This document shows positions 51,417 to 60,914 of a stretch of DNA of 64,000 nucleotides, piece by piece. The position numbers and the translations under genes are program-made. How positions within the stretch are numbered: the first letter of the stretch is position 1; the number at the start of each line of letters is the position of its first letter. The notes under the pieces were generated by a model. The model made no database searches. It was not told the origin of the DNA and worked only from the letters and a program-made list of their open reading frames with translations. The stretch comes from Croceivirga sp. (GTDB lineage Bacteria > Bacteroidota > Bacteroidia > Flavobacteriales > Flavobacteriaceae): positions 1 through 64,000 of the forward strand of contig JANQRG010000019.1 of the NCBI GenBank assembly GCA_028284665.1, in the 5' to 3' direction.

Positions 51417-53503
51417 ACTTGTTGTAATTCTAACGTTCTGTACGCCTCCAACTGCGCTATAATTTTTTTGGCATCCTCTACGTATCTTTTAGCAAAGATC
51501 TCGTTCGGAGCATTTTGATTCAGTTGAAGTACTGTTTCACTAAAGCTATATCCTAAATCCAACTTTCCCTCGATAACAAATAGGGTTTCAAAATCCCGTA
51601 TGATGCTGGCATGTGTATTGGTTTTGGTTTTCTCTGCCGTCAGCAAGGCTTTGGCAGCATTCACCATAGCCTGATAGGAATAATAGATACTTGCGGCCCA
51701 CTTACCTGACTGGATCGCTTCATTGGCACTTTCAATTTTCTCGTGACTTTCAAAAAAGAGCGTAGCCACCAAATCCACAATTACACCGGCACATTCGCCA
51801 ATCCCTATTTCCTTTTTGTATTTTTCTGAATTTCCCCAATCAATAAAATCATCCGCAGTTAAATTCTCTACATTGGAAAGGTGCTTTAAATATTCATAGA
51901 AATAATGTTCCCCTTTCTCGGCATAGTAGTCCTCAAATGGTTTCCCGTTACCGTGGGCCTCGTAATCGTCCAAAATTAACCGTAGGGCCTGCGGCCCTCT
52001 TTTACTTGGGATCTTTACTACTTTATCCGCAAAGGTTCCTTTTCCATTTCCGTGATTTCCGCCACCCAGTAGCACTTGAAGGGCCGGAGCCACCAACTTG
52101 TCTTTAGTGCGAATACTCATACCTTGAAACCCAATATGTGCCATGGTATGCTGTCCGCAAGCATTCATGCAACCGCTTATCTTAATCACGACATCCGGAT
52201 TTTGAATGTACTGCGGGTATTCTTTTTGAATTACCCGCTCCAGTTCCCCCGCAATTCCCGTGCTACTGGCAATTCCTAAATTGCAGGTATCGGTTCCGGG
52301 ACACGCCGTAATATCCAAGGCCTTGTTATAGCCCACTTCGGCAAAACCCATCGCTTTTAGCTCCTTGTAAAAGAATGGGATCAACTCCTCCTTGACATAA
52401 GGAATAAGAATATTCTGGCGAAGTGACAATCGGATTTCCCCGGCTGCGTAATTTTCCACCAGGTCTGCTAGTTGCCTGGCTTTATCGGTATAAAAATCGC
52501 CTAGCAGCACTTTAATCCCGATGGCTACGAAGCCTTCCTGTTTTTGGGGAACCAGATTGGTTCGTTGCCATTGTTCAAAGGCTTCCTGATCTTCAACTTC
52601 CACCTGTGGAATCTCTACATCAGCAACATCGATCCTGGGATACTCCTCGAACCGAATAGGGTAGGTTTTTATAGGGATGGCTTGTTGCTCTTCAGACAAC
52701 AGTTTTTTAAACCCCTCGAGGCCAACATCTTTCAATAGAAATTTTAATCTCGCTTTAGCACGGCTTTTTCGCTCCCCATAGCGGTCAAATACCCGGATCA
52801 CTCCTTCCATCAAAGGAATGATACCCTCTGACGGAAGAAAATCGAATAAGACATCTGCATGTCTGGGTTGAGAACCCAGTCCGCCTCCAAGCATAACTTT
52901 AAACCCCCGTATGCCATTTTGTAACTTGGCAATGAATCCCAAATCATGCATATAAGAGAGCCCGGTATCTTCGTCCGAAGCTGAAAAGGAAACCTTGAAT
53001 TTCCTTCCCATTTCCTGTCCGATAGGATTTCTGAGGAAATACTCAAACAGTGCCTGGGCGTATGGGGAAACATCAAAGGGTTCAGCAGGATCAATACCTG
53101 CAGTTTCAGAAGCAGTAACATTACGAACTGTATTACCGCAAGCCTCACGCAGTGTCACCTCATCTTTCTCTAATTGCGCCCAAAGTTCCGGGGTTCGCTC
53201 CAGATCCACATAATGAATTTGAATATCTTGCCGGGTGGTTATGTGTAAACGTCCTGTTGAGTACTCATCGGAAACATCAGCAATGCGTCTCAACTGATTT
53301 GTCGTTACTTTGCCATAAGGTAGTTTGATCCGCACCATTTGAACTCCGGACTGGCGTTGCCCGTATACGCCCCGAGCCAATCGTAAACTTCGAAACTTTT
53401 CTTCATCAATATTTCCTTCCTTAAACCTGCGGATCTTTCCTTCCAGCTCTAGGATGTCCTTTTCAACAACCGGATTTTCTATTTCTGTTCTGAAACTACG
53501 CAT
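51413..53503 (-). CDS. Siroheme-Fe4S4 sulfite/nitrite reductase fused to a C-terminal HEPN-like domain
   Basis: 696 residues. Residues 1-560 are a two-repeat nitrite/sulfite reductase; the 4Fe-4S and siroheme cysteines are in TACPGTDTCNLGIASSTG and ISGCMNACGQHTMAHIGF. The last ~120 residues (GECAGVIVDLVATLFFESHE then WAASIYYSYQAMVNAAKALL) form a helical bundle resembling a HEPN domain. Embedded among cysH and siroheme genes, so sulfite is the likely substrate. HEPN domains are known mostly in toxins and RNases, which makes this fusion unusual. A motif shared with cysH lies upstream (53537-53553). Confidence 0.9.
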   Translation of the reverse strand: MRSFRTEIENPVVEKDILELEGKIRRFKEGNIDEEKFRSLRLARGVYGQRQSGVQMVRIKLPYGKVTTNQLRRIADVSDEYSTGRLHITTRQDIQIHYVDLERTPELWAQLEKDEVTLREACGNTVRNVTASETAGIDPAEPFDVSPYAQALFEYFLRNPIGQEMGRKFKVSFSASDEDTGLSYMHDLGFIAKLQNGIRGFKVMLGGGLGSQPRHADVLFDFLPSEGIIPLMEGVIRVFDRYGERKSRAKARLKFLLKDVGLEGFKKLLSEEQQAIPIKTYPIRFEEYPRIDVADVEIPQVEVEDQEAFEQWQRTNLVPQKQEGFVAIGIKVLLGDFYTDKARQLADLVENYAAGEIRLSLRQNILIPYVKEELIPFFYKELKAMGFAEVGYNKALDITACPGTDTCNLGIASSTGIAGELERVIQKEYPQYIQNPDVVIKISGCMNACGQHTMAHIGFQGMSIRTKDKLVAPALQVLLGGGNHGNGKGTFADKVVKIPSKRGPQALRLILDDYEAHGNGKPFEDYYAEKGEHYFYEYLKHLSNVENLTADDFIDWGNSEKYKKEIGIGECAGVIVDLVATLFFESHEKIESANEAIQSGKWAASIYYSYQAMVNAAKALLTAEKTKTNTHASIIRDFETLFVIEGKLDLGYSFSETVLQLNQNAPNEIFAKRYVEDAKKIIAQLEAYRTLELQQV

Positions 53504-53536
53504 TGCTTCTTTGCTTAGTGTATTTTATATATATTT

Positions 53537-53553
53537 CCTATAGATTTTATAGG
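53537..53553 (-). promoter_or_regulatory. Putative cysteine-regulon operator, copy upstream of sulfite reductase
   Basis: Plus strand CCTATAGATTTTATAGG, itself a CCTATA/TATAGG inverted repeat, lies 33 bases upstream of the reductase start. Near-copies at 54255 and 54335 share CCTATRGWTTTAKTAGR. Confidence 0.55.
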
Positions 53554-53620
53554 ATAAATTGTTGTTTATGTCTATCCTGGTATTAACCCTTTAATATCCC
53601 CTATACGTTTGTGATTTAAA

Positions 53621-54244
53621 CTACTGCAAATGAATGCCACATTCCCGAGTCTCCAACGCCTTAACAGGGTCAAAATAGGTGCTGTTCTTTGGAAGATCAT
53701 GTGCTTCCAAATAATCATCCAGATCCTCATCAGTCCAATAATAGAAAGGGCTTACCTTTAATATCCCTTCTTTACTTAAGCTTAATATATCCTTAGAACT
53801 CCTTAATTCCGTTTGACGGATACGAATGTTTGTGAACCAAACATCGGGTTGGTGTTTGGCTAATGCCCTTCGGAAAGGCTCCAGTTTTACGATTTCCGAA
53901 AATTCGGTATGTCCCGGTTGGTCCGTAGCAGGAAAACCTAAGCGATGTTCAAGATAGGCCCTTGTCTCATTGGGAACATAGGTATTCAGATTAAGATTGA
54001 AACGCTCTGTGAGGTACTTTGCATGCTCATAGGTTTCCGGGAGGTTATACCCGGTATCACACCATACCACATCGATCTCAGGGTCTGTACGTTGAAAGGT
54101 ACTTAACAAAACTGCAGAATACTTTCCAAAGCTGGTAGTAACAATTCTGCGTCCGGACAATTGTAATGCCCAGTAAATTATTTCCTCCGGTGGTATGCCC
54201 CGAAACTGTTTGTTGTAATAGGCTAAGTCGATGTTAATTTTCAT
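53621..54244 (-). CDS. cysH: Phosphoadenosine phosphosulfate (PAPS/APS) reductase CysH
   Basis: 207 residues. The adenylyl-binding loop TTSFGKYSAVLLS is a PP-loop variant, and the catalytic Cys is in the C-terminal RECGIHLQ. The paired cysteines of APS-type iron-sulfur reductases (CC...CxxC) are not seen, favouring PAPS. It makes sulfite for the adjacent reductase. cysDN-like genes are not in the window. Two copies of the operator motif lie upstream. Confidence 0.88.
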   Translation of the reverse strand: MKINIDLAYYNKQFRGIPPEEIIYWALQLSGRRIVTTSFGKYSAVLLSTFQRTDPEIDVVWCDTGYNLPETYEHAKYLTERFNLNLNTYVPNETRAYLEHRLGFPATDQPGHTEFSEIVKLEPFRRALAKHQPDVWFTNIRIRQTELRSSKDILSLSKEGILKVSPFYYWTDEDLDDYLEAHDLPKNSTYFDPVKALETRECGIHLQ

Positions 54245-54254
54245 TTTTATAATT

Positions 54255-54271
54255 CCTATGGATTTAGTAGA
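54255..54271 (-). promoter_or_regulatory. Putative cysteine-regulon operator, cysH proximal copy
   Basis: Plus strand CCTATGGATTTAGTAGA 11 bases upstream of the cysH ATG. Minus strand reads TTTAGTCTACTAAA, a perfect TTTAGT/ACTAAA palindrome across its edge. Confidence 0.55.
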
Positions 54272-54334
54272 CTAAACAAACATACGGCTTTTCCATGCCC
54301 CAGAACGTTAAAGTCATAATAAACTTATAATTAC

Positions 54335-54351
54335 CCTATAGTTTTAGTAGA
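54335..54351 (-). promoter_or_regulatory. Putative cysteine-regulon operator, cysH distal copy
   Basis: Plus strand CCTATAGTTTTAGTAGA in the 145-base gap between the Rrf2-type gene and cysH; matches the copies at 53537 and 54255. Confidence 0.5.
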
Positions 54352-54389
54352 TTATTAAAAATAACCCAAAATGTATTAGGATTTTTCAA

Positions 54390-54815
54390 CTATTCTTCTG
54401 ATTCCTTGCAGATCAGATCAGCCAGAGTAGTATTCCGATAGATTTCCAGGGCGCTGTCCCTGACGTTTAGCATTAAATTATGCACGGGGCACACATTTTC
54501 ATCCGGACAGTCGTCACATTTCTCGTAAAAGTTCAGGCTTACGCAAGGCACCATAGCTATTGGCCCTTCAAGGATGCGCATTACCGCAGTCATAGGAATT
54601 TCATGAGGTTCTTTGATGAGATAGTACCCCCCTCCTTTTCCCTTTTTGGAACCCAAAAACCCGTTTCGACGCAAAGTGAGTAGAATACTCTCCAGAAATT
54701 TCTGAGAAATGTTTTCGTTTTTGGCGATCTCTGCAATTTGAACTGGTTCCCGATCCTTTCTCCCTGCCAAATAGGTCAAGGCTTTTATACCGTATTTGGT
54801 CTTCTTAGAAAGCAT
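54390..54815 (-). CDS. Rrf2-family transcriptional regulator
   Basis: 141 residues. Winged-helix start (MLSKKTKYGIKALTYLAGRK), then ISQKFLESILLTLRRNGFLG and KGKGGGYYL, the family signature. A cysteine cluster in PCVSLNFYEKCDDCPDENVC could hold an Fe-S cluster as in IscR. It sits between metZ and the cysteine genes, so it probably senses sulfur or cysteine status and binds the CCTATRG motif near cysH; that link is inferred from position. Confidence 0.9.
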   Translation of the reverse strand: MLSKKTKYGIKALTYLAGRKDREPVQIAEIAKNENISQKFLESILLTLRRNGFLGSKKGKGGGYYLIKEPHEIPMTAVMRILEGPIAMVPCVSLNFYEKCDDCPDENVCPVHNLMLNVRDSALEIYRNTTLADLICKESEE

Positions 54816-54838
54816 TTGTTAAAGATAGCCAAAAATGA

Positions 54839-56005
54839 CTACCCAAGGGCCTGTACTATATCTGCAATAATATCATCAACATGCTCCAAGCCAACGGAAA
54901 CCCGTACCATACCGTCCGTGATCCCAACTCTAAGCCGCTCTTCTTCTGAAAGCTTACTATGGGTGGTAGACGCCGGATGGGTGACGATGCTGCGGGAATC
55001 CCCCAGATTGGCCGATAGTGACAACAATCTAATGGCATCAAAAAAAGCTTTCCCGGCTTCCAGGCCGCCTTTTACCTCAAAAGCAACCACACTTCCACCA
55101 GCTTTCATTTGTTTTTTGGCAATCTCATAATTGGGATGCGACCGTAAAAACGGATATTTCACCCAATTTATATTGGGATGATTTTCCAAATATTCGGCTA
55201 ACCGTAGCGCATTTTCACAATGCCGGTCTACCCGAATTGCCAGGGTCTCCAAACTTTTGCTCAACACCCAGGCATTAAATGGCGATAAGGTAGGGCCAGT
55301 AATACGAGAGAATCGGTACACCTTATCCACTAATTTGGCATTTCCCACAGTGATCCCCGCCAGTACCCGTCCTTGCCCGTCGATCAGCTTTGTTCCGGAG
55401 TGAATGACCAAATCCGCCCCAAATTGTATCGGTTGTTGTAAATAAGGGGAGGCAAAACAGTTGTCTACAACGAAGAGTATTCCACGTGCCTTTGCGATTT
55501 TACCCAAAAACTCCATATCCAGAACATCAACTCCCGGATTGGTAGGAGATTCTACATAAATAATTTTGGTGTTGGGTTGAATGTATTCCTCAATACTCGC
55601 TTCTTCATTAACGTCAAAAAAAGTTGTTGCTATCTGCCACTTTGGGAAGAAATTGGTAAATAAGGTATGGGTGGATCCAAATACACTACTACAGGAGAGC
55701 ACATGGTCCCCACTTTCCAAAAGTGCCGCAAAAGTGGAAAATACCGCCGACATGCCCGAGGCGAAAGCAAAACCGGCTTCCGCTCCTTCCATCTGGCAAA
55801 TCTTATCGACAAGTTCGGAAGTATTTGGGTTGGAATAGCGAGAATAGATATTGCGTTCCTTTTCCTCCGCAAAGGAAGCCCGCATATCTTCGGCGTCTTC
55901 AAAAACGTAGCTGGAAGTGAGATACAAGGGTACGGAGTGTTCCAAAAATTGCGTCCGTTCCAGCTGGTTCCGAATGGCGATGGTTTCGAATTTTTTGTTT
56001 GTCAT
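54839..56005 (-). CDS. metZ: O-succinylhomoserine sulfhydrylase-type trans-sulfuration enzyme
   Basis: 388 residues, Cys/Met metabolism PLP family. The PLP lysine is in DLVIHSGTKLIDGQGRVLAG; other hallmarks are YSRYSNPNT, GFAFASGMSAVFSTFAALL and GDSRSIVTHPASTTHSKL. It attaches sulfide to an acylated homoserine. The start at 56005 (ATG) is preferred over a TTG at 56014. It is next to the MetX fusion and a separate MetY-type enzyme, so two sulfhydrylases coexist; which acyl group is used is uncertain. Confidence 0.88.
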   Translation of the reverse strand: MTNKKFETIAIRNQLERTQFLEHSVPLYLTSSYVFEDAEDMRASFAEEKERNIYSRYSNPNTSELVDKICQMEGAEAGFAFASGMSAVFSTFAALLESGDHVLSCSSVFGSTHTLFTNFFPKWQIATTFFDVNEEASIEEYIQPNTKIIYVESPTNPGVDVLDMEFLGKIAKARGILFVVDNCFASPYLQQPIQFGADLVIHSGTKLIDGQGRVLAGITVGNAKLVDKVYRFSRITGPTLSPFNAWVLSKSLETLAIRVDRHCENALRLAEYLENHPNINWVKYPFLRSHPNYEIAKKQMKAGGSVVAFEVKGGLEAGKAFFDAIRLLSLSANLGDSRSIVTHPASTTHSKLSEEERLRVGITDGMVRVSVGLEHVDDIIADIVQALG

Positions 56006-56038
56006 AGTTAACAATTAGGTAGCTGAGCGTAGTCGCAG

Positions 56039-59000
56039 CTACAGTTTCTCGGCTATTCGTATTATATCGCCAAAAACCCCTCTGGCAGTTACTGTGGCCC
56101 CCGCACCTGCGCCCTGAATAACGATTGGCCTGTCTCCATAGGACTCCATGTAAATCTCGATAATAGAATCCGATCCTGAAACCTGACCTAAAGCACTTGT
56201 TTTGGGTACGGCAATCAGTTTTACTTCCAGAACCCCTTTCTCTTCTTGCAAATCTCCGTGTAACTCCCCCACATAACGCAATACATGGTTAGGAGGCAAT
56301 TGTTCTTTTTTACCCTGAAAAACAATATCCATCTGCTCCAGTTGCGCTAAGAATGTTTCCTTAGAAAGTGGTATCAAATCTTGAGGGATCAGGTTCTCGA
56401 TAGAAATCTCATTGAATTCATTCTTGAGGTCCAACTCCCGTGCCAGGATCAAAAGCTTTCTTCCGACGTCGTTACCGGAAAGGTCTTCCCTGGGATCCGG
56501 TTCTGTAAAGCCTTTCTGCATTGCCTCTAAAACCACAGATGAAAACGAGCGGTCCGATTCAGAGAATACGTTAAAAATATAGCTTAACGAACCAGAGAAC
56601 ACCCCGTTAATTCTGGTGATGTTCTCCCCGGAAAGGTGGAGCAACTTGATGGTGTCTATCAAAGGAAGGCCCGCTCCAACATTGGTTTCGTACAAGTATT
56701 GTTTTCGTCTTTCTTTCAGGCTTTTCCGAACCAGGGCATAATAATCATACTCCAATGTATTGGCAATCTTATTTGAGGATACCAAATCGAATCCCGCCTG
56801 TATCAATTCAAAATAATGACCTACAAAGTCCGCATTGGCCGTATTATCTATTGCGATCAGATTCTCTAAATGGTTTTCCTCCGCAAAACCGATGATATCC
56901 TCAACACTGTAGCTCTCAGCTTCTTCGGCCATCGCCTTGCGCCAATTTCTGTCTATTCCGGATCGCTTTAGAAGCAGTTTTTTTGAATTGGCAACGGCAA
57001 AAATGGACAAGTGCAATCCTTTACGCCCCTCAATCGCTGCCTGGGATGTCAGAATCTGGTCGATAAGGGTTGCTCCCACATTGCCGTGTCCGAAAATGGC
57101 CAGGTTGATCTTTTTGCTCACCCCGAAGATCTGGCCGTGCATTACGTTAAGTGCTTTATGCAAATCTGTTTTTTCAAGGACTAGGCTAATGTTTTTCCCG
57201 GAAATGGTGTTGTTCAGCAGCAAAGGAACAATGCCATTTTTGATCAACGCATCATAAGGTTTATGGAAGGTGCTCAAGTCTTCTCCAATAATGGAGATTA
57301 TAACAACTTCCTTTATCACTGTAATGGCGTTGATATCGCTGGAGGAGTAGTCTGCATCAAACTCTTCGTCAAGTGCTTGTTTCGCCTTCCTAGCATTCTG
57401 GGCTTCCACTACCAGGCCGATACCGCGTTCGGAAGAACCTTGCGAAATGATACTGACATTGATGTTTTTCCGCTCTAATGTCTTAAAAATCCTTGCGTCT
57501 ATTCCAACCTTACCAAGAAGTCCTCTTCCTTCCAGATTGATAAGAGAGACTTTATCTATTACCGATAAAGATTTGATTCCATCCCCCCTAGCTTTGGAAC
57601 TTATAAGTGTACCTCCGGATTCTGGATTATAGGTGTTTAAAATTCGAAGCGGGATGTTTTTTTCTATAAGGGGAATAATCGTTTTTGCATGCAAAACCTT
57701 GGCGCCAAAACTGGCCAATTCATTGGCTTCAGAATACGAAAGGTTTTCAATCACCTTTGCATCGGGTACGTAATCCGGATTGGCCGTAAAAATACCGTCT
57801 ACATGGGTGTAGTTAAGCATTTCTTTGGCATCCAAGAAATTCGCGACTAGTGCCGCGGTGTAATTACTACCATTTCTTCCAAGGGTGGTGGTTTCGCCAT
57901 TGTTGTTAGCAGCAATAAACCCGGTTATTACAGGTACTCCATCCTCTGAAAGTTCAGTGAACTTTTGAATCACATTTTGTCTGGAAGTAGCTTCATCAAC
58001 TTTAGCATTCCCGAAGGTATCATCTGTTATGATCAGTTCGCGGGCATCAAAAAATTGAGCGTTAACCCCTCTTTCCAACAAAAGTTGCGTGACCAATTTT
58101 CCTGAAATCAATTCGCCATAGGCTAAAAACGCGTCCTTCGTTTTGTCACTATAGTCCCCTAGCAAGGAAACCCCTTCCAATTTTTTGGAAACCTCACCGG
58201 TTTCCTTTGTGAAATCAATCTGCGGGAAATCCCCCACCTGATATTGTTGGAAGGCTGAGATATCTTCCTCATAGCTAAGGCCCCGGGCTGCTTTTAAAAG
58301 TAGGTTTTCAAGCTTATCCGTCGCTTTCTCCCGAGCAGAAAGCACCACCGCTATTTGCTCCCCGGCCGCTACTTTGTCCGCTATAATTTGTAGTACTTGC
58401 TCTAGCCCTTCCCCATTGCTCAAGGATTTCCCCCCGAATTTCAGTATTTTCAGCCCATTGTCCTTGCGTTTGGATTTGGTAAAAACATCTTTCAAAAGGT
58501 TCTCCAATTGTTTGAACTCCATCAAAAAAGCATCATGCCCGTGCAAAGACTGTACCTCGCCATATGTTACATTAGCAAAGGCTTGCGCAAATCTTTTATG
58601 GGTTTCCTTGTTCTCCGCAGCGGTAAAGAACAGATCAGAATTCACCCCAACAATATGTATTTTCATATCGCTTTTTTGCAAAGCTTCAAAAGCGGCCGCT
58701 CCTTCCCGTTTAATGTCGATGGTTTTTAACAACTGATTCATCAATTTATAGGCAGATAACTGAAAACGCTCTCTCAATTTTTTACCATGATGCATCAGCC
58801 AACTTTCCACATTAAAGACATTAAGTTCTTCGTTGGTACTTCGTTGAAAGCGTTCCTTAAAAGATTCCGGTGTCCGGTAACAGAGCATGGCGTGCATCCT
58901 GGCATCATGTACCGGTTGACTGGAATTATTCAAAATCTGTTCCTGGATCTGGCAATTGGCGATCAGCCAATCCGTAGATTTCCAGTCAGCAGCTACCGGG

Positions 59001-59491
59001 ATCAAATGTTCCGTGATCTCAGGGTTCAGCGCGGCCATCTCCCAGGCAATGCCACCCCCCAGGGAGCCTCCGATAATTGCGTACAACCGTTCAATTTCCA
59101 ATTGCCGTAAGCCTTCTAAAAAAATCCTGGCAATATCACCGGCTACGAAGTCCTTATAGTTGTCAATCACAAAACCATCGTATCCATTCCCGGGAATGTT
59201 GAAGGCCAATACAGAGTACTTTTCGGTGGCAATGCATTTTCCAGGTCCTATGAGATCGGACCACCAACCCTCCTCCCCCGTCACATTTGAATTTCCGGTT
59301 AAGGCGTGGTTGACCAGAACAACAGGAGCAGCATGCAAAGGTTGTCCAAAGGCCTGATAGGACAATTCTATATCTTGTTGATGGCCACTAAAAGTGATGA
59401 AGTCTTTTATTACAAGTCGCTGAAGCACTATGGGATCTTTTAGGGATAGGTGGGATGTAGCCGGAAAGTTGGTTACAACTCCCGACCACAT
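56039..59491 (-). CDS. Trifunctional MetX-like acyltransferase / aspartokinase / homoserine dehydrogenase fusion
   Basis: 1150 residues in one frame. Residues 1-335 are a homoserine O-acetyltransferase-type alpha/beta hydrolase (HALTG, nucleophile Ser143 in IIGGSLGGGIAWEMA, His319 in LHGHDAFLME). From about 348 an aspartokinase begins (LKILKFGGKSLS, then GRNGSNYTAALVANFLDAKE, ACT region around 640-780). The final ~360 are homoserine dehydrogenase (NLAIFGHGNVGATL, GAGLPLIDTIKLLHLSGENI, FSGSLSYIF). Thus the first, third and the activating step to methionine share one chain. Between metY and metZ downstream of a SAM riboswitch. Confidence 0.93.
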   Translation of the reverse strand: MWSGVVTNFPATSHLSLKDPIVLQRLVIKDFITFSGHQQDIELSYQAFGQPLHAAPVVLVNHALTGNSNVTGEEGWWSDLIGPGKCIATEKYSVLAFNIPGNGYDGFVIDNYKDFVAGDIARIFLEGLRQLEIERLYAIIGGSLGGGIAWEMAALNPEITEHLIPVAADWKSTDWLIANCQIQEQILNNSSQPVHDARMHAMLCYRTPESFKERFQRSTNEELNVFNVESWLMHHGKKLRERFQLSAYKLMNQLLKTIDIKREGAAAFEALQKSDMKIHIVGVNSDLFFTAAENKETHKRFAQAFANVTYGEVQSLHGHDAFLMEFKQLENLLKDVFTKSKRKDNGLKILKFGGKSLSNGEGLEQVLQIIADKVAAGEQIAVVLSAREKATDKLENLLLKAARGLSYEEDISAFQQYQVGDFPQIDFTKETGEVSKKLEGVSLLGDYSDKTKDAFLAYGELISGKLVTQLLLERGVNAQFFDARELIITDDTFGNAKVDEATSRQNVIQKFTELSEDGVPVITGFIAANNNGETTTLGRNGSNYTAALVANFLDAKEMLNYTHVDGIFTANPDYVPDAKVIENLSYSEANELASFGAKVLHAKTIIPLIEKNIPLRILNTYNPESGGTLISSKARGDGIKSLSVIDKVSLINLEGRGLLGKVGIDARIFKTLERKNINVSIISQGSSERGIGLVVEAQNARKAKQALDEEFDADYSSSDINAITVIKEVVIISIIGEDLSTFHKPYDALIKNGIVPLLLNNTISGKNISLVLEKTDLHKALNVMHGQIFGVSKKINLAIFGHGNVGATLIDQILTSQAAIEGRKGLHLSIFAVANSKKLLLKRSGIDRNWRKAMAEEAESYSVEDIIGFAEENHLENLIAIDNTANADFVGHYFELIQAGFDLVSSNKIANTLEYDYYALVRKSLKERRKQYLYETNVGAGLPLIDTIKLLHLSGENITRINGVFSGSLSYIFNVFSESDRSFSSVVLEAMQKGFTEPDPREDLSGNDVGRKLLILARELDLKNEFNEISIENLIPQDLIPLSKETFLAQLEQMDIVFQGKKEQLPPNHVLRYVGELHGDLQEEKGVLEVKLIAVPKTSALGQVSGSDSIIEIYMESYGDRPIVIQGAGAGATVTARGVFGDIIRIAEKL

Positions 59492-59503
59492 GCTATTTGA
59501 AAA

Positions 59504-60802
59504 TTAGGTCAAAACTGATTTGTCGATGGTTGCAAAAGCCGCTTCCAGATCTGCTTGTAGATCTGTCAAGTCTTCCAATCCTACTGATAACCGAATCAAG
59601 TCTTTGGTTACCCCGGTAGCTTCTTGGGAAGCATCGTCCAACTGTTGATGTGTGGTACTTGCCGGATGAATGATCAAAGATTTCGTATCGCCAATATTAG
59701 CCAACAATGAAAATATTTTGGTGTTGTCAGCAATTTTTTTGGCTGAATCATACCCTCCTTTAACACCAAAAGTAACAAGGCTACTCTGCCCGTCAGGTAA
59801 GTAAGCATCCGCCAACGCTTTGTATTTGCTACTGGGTAAACCGGGATAATTTACCCAGGTAACTTCTTCCCTGTCCTGTAGCCACTTTGCTAAGGCCAAT
59901 GCATTCTCACTATGCTTTTTCATTCTTACCTCCAACGTTTCCAGGCCCTGGATAATTTGAAACGCATTAAACGGGCTCAGGCAGGCCCCATGGTCTCGTA
60001 AACCTTCTATTCTGACCTTAGCAATAAAAGCGGCAGGCCCAAGTGCTTCATGATATACCAGCCCGTGATACCCCGGGGAGGGCTCGGTAAATTCGGGAAA
60101 CTTGCCATTTGCCCAATCAAAGGTTCCGGCATCAACCACCGCACCACCCAAAGCCGTTCCATTTCCGTTAATGTATTTGGTCAATGAATGAATTACAATA
60201 TTAGCCCCATGTGCTATTGGATTTAACAGCGCTGGGCTGGCAACCGTATTGTCTACTATGAATGGGATCTTTGCCTTTTTGGCCTCTGAGGAAATCGCCT
60301 TTAGATCTAAAACATCCAGTTTTGGATTTCCAAGGGATTCCACAAAAATGGCTCGGGTATTTTCCTGCACCGCTTTTCCGAAATTTGCGGGATCATCCGG
60401 ATCTACAAAAGTTGTGGTAATTCCCAGTCTCGGAAGGGTAACATCCAACAAATTGTACGTTCCTCCATACAAGCTGTTGGAAGCAATAATGTGATCGCCT
60501 GCTTTTAACAGGACCAATAAGGCTGCGTTCAACGCGGCGGTACCCGAAGCGGTTGCTACCGCAGCAATCCCTCCTTCCAACGCGGCCAGGCGCTGTTCCA
60601 AAATATCATTGGTAGGATTGTTAATCCGGGTATAAATATTACCAAACTCCTGCAAGGAAAACAGGTTGGCGGCATGATCTGCATTATTAAATACGTAGGA
60701 CGTACTTTGATAGATGGGTACCGCCCTTGTTCCGGCATTTACGGTAACATCATGCCCGGCATGGAGGGCATTTGTTGCTCTGGAAAAATTTTGATCACTC
60801 AT
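59504..60802 (-). CDS. metY: O-acetylhomoserine aminocarboxypropyltransferase MetY
   Basis: 432 residues. PLP family with NAGTRAVPIYQSTSYVFNNA, IYTRINNPTNDILEQRLAAL, ASGTAALNAALLVLLKAGDH and the lysine in VIHSLTKYINGNGTALGG. It forms homocysteine from O-acetylhomoserine and sulfide. First gene after the riboswitch at 60915-61020 and 13 bases from the fusion gene. Confidence 0.93.
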   Translation of the reverse strand: MSDQNFSRATNALHAGHDVTVNAGTRAVPIYQSTSYVFNNADHAANLFSLQEFGNIYTRINNPTNDILEQRLAALEGGIAAVATASGTAALNAALLVLLKAGDHIIASNSLYGGTYNLLDVTLPRLGITTTFVDPDDPANFGKAVQENTRAIFVESLGNPKLDVLDLKAISSEAKKAKIPFIVDNTVASPALLNPIAHGANIVIHSLTKYINGNGTALGGAVVDAGTFDWANGKFPEFTEPSPGYHGLVYHEALGPAAFIAKVRIEGLRDHGACLSPFNAFQIIQGLETLEVRMKKHSENALALAKWLQDREEVTWVNYPGLPSSKYKALADAYLPDGQSSLVTFGVKGGYDSAKKIADNTKIFSLLANIGDTKSLIIHPASTTHQQLDDASQEATGVTKDLIRLSVGLEDLTDLQADLEAAFATIDKSVLT

Positions 60803-60914
60803 GTTTTTTTAAATTTTAGCGTTACAAATACTTTAAAAACACGAAGCCTTTCTATTCGTAAAGGCGTAATCAAAAAGTTATAAGAAAGTGATTGTCGGTT
60901 TAAAACCGATAGTC

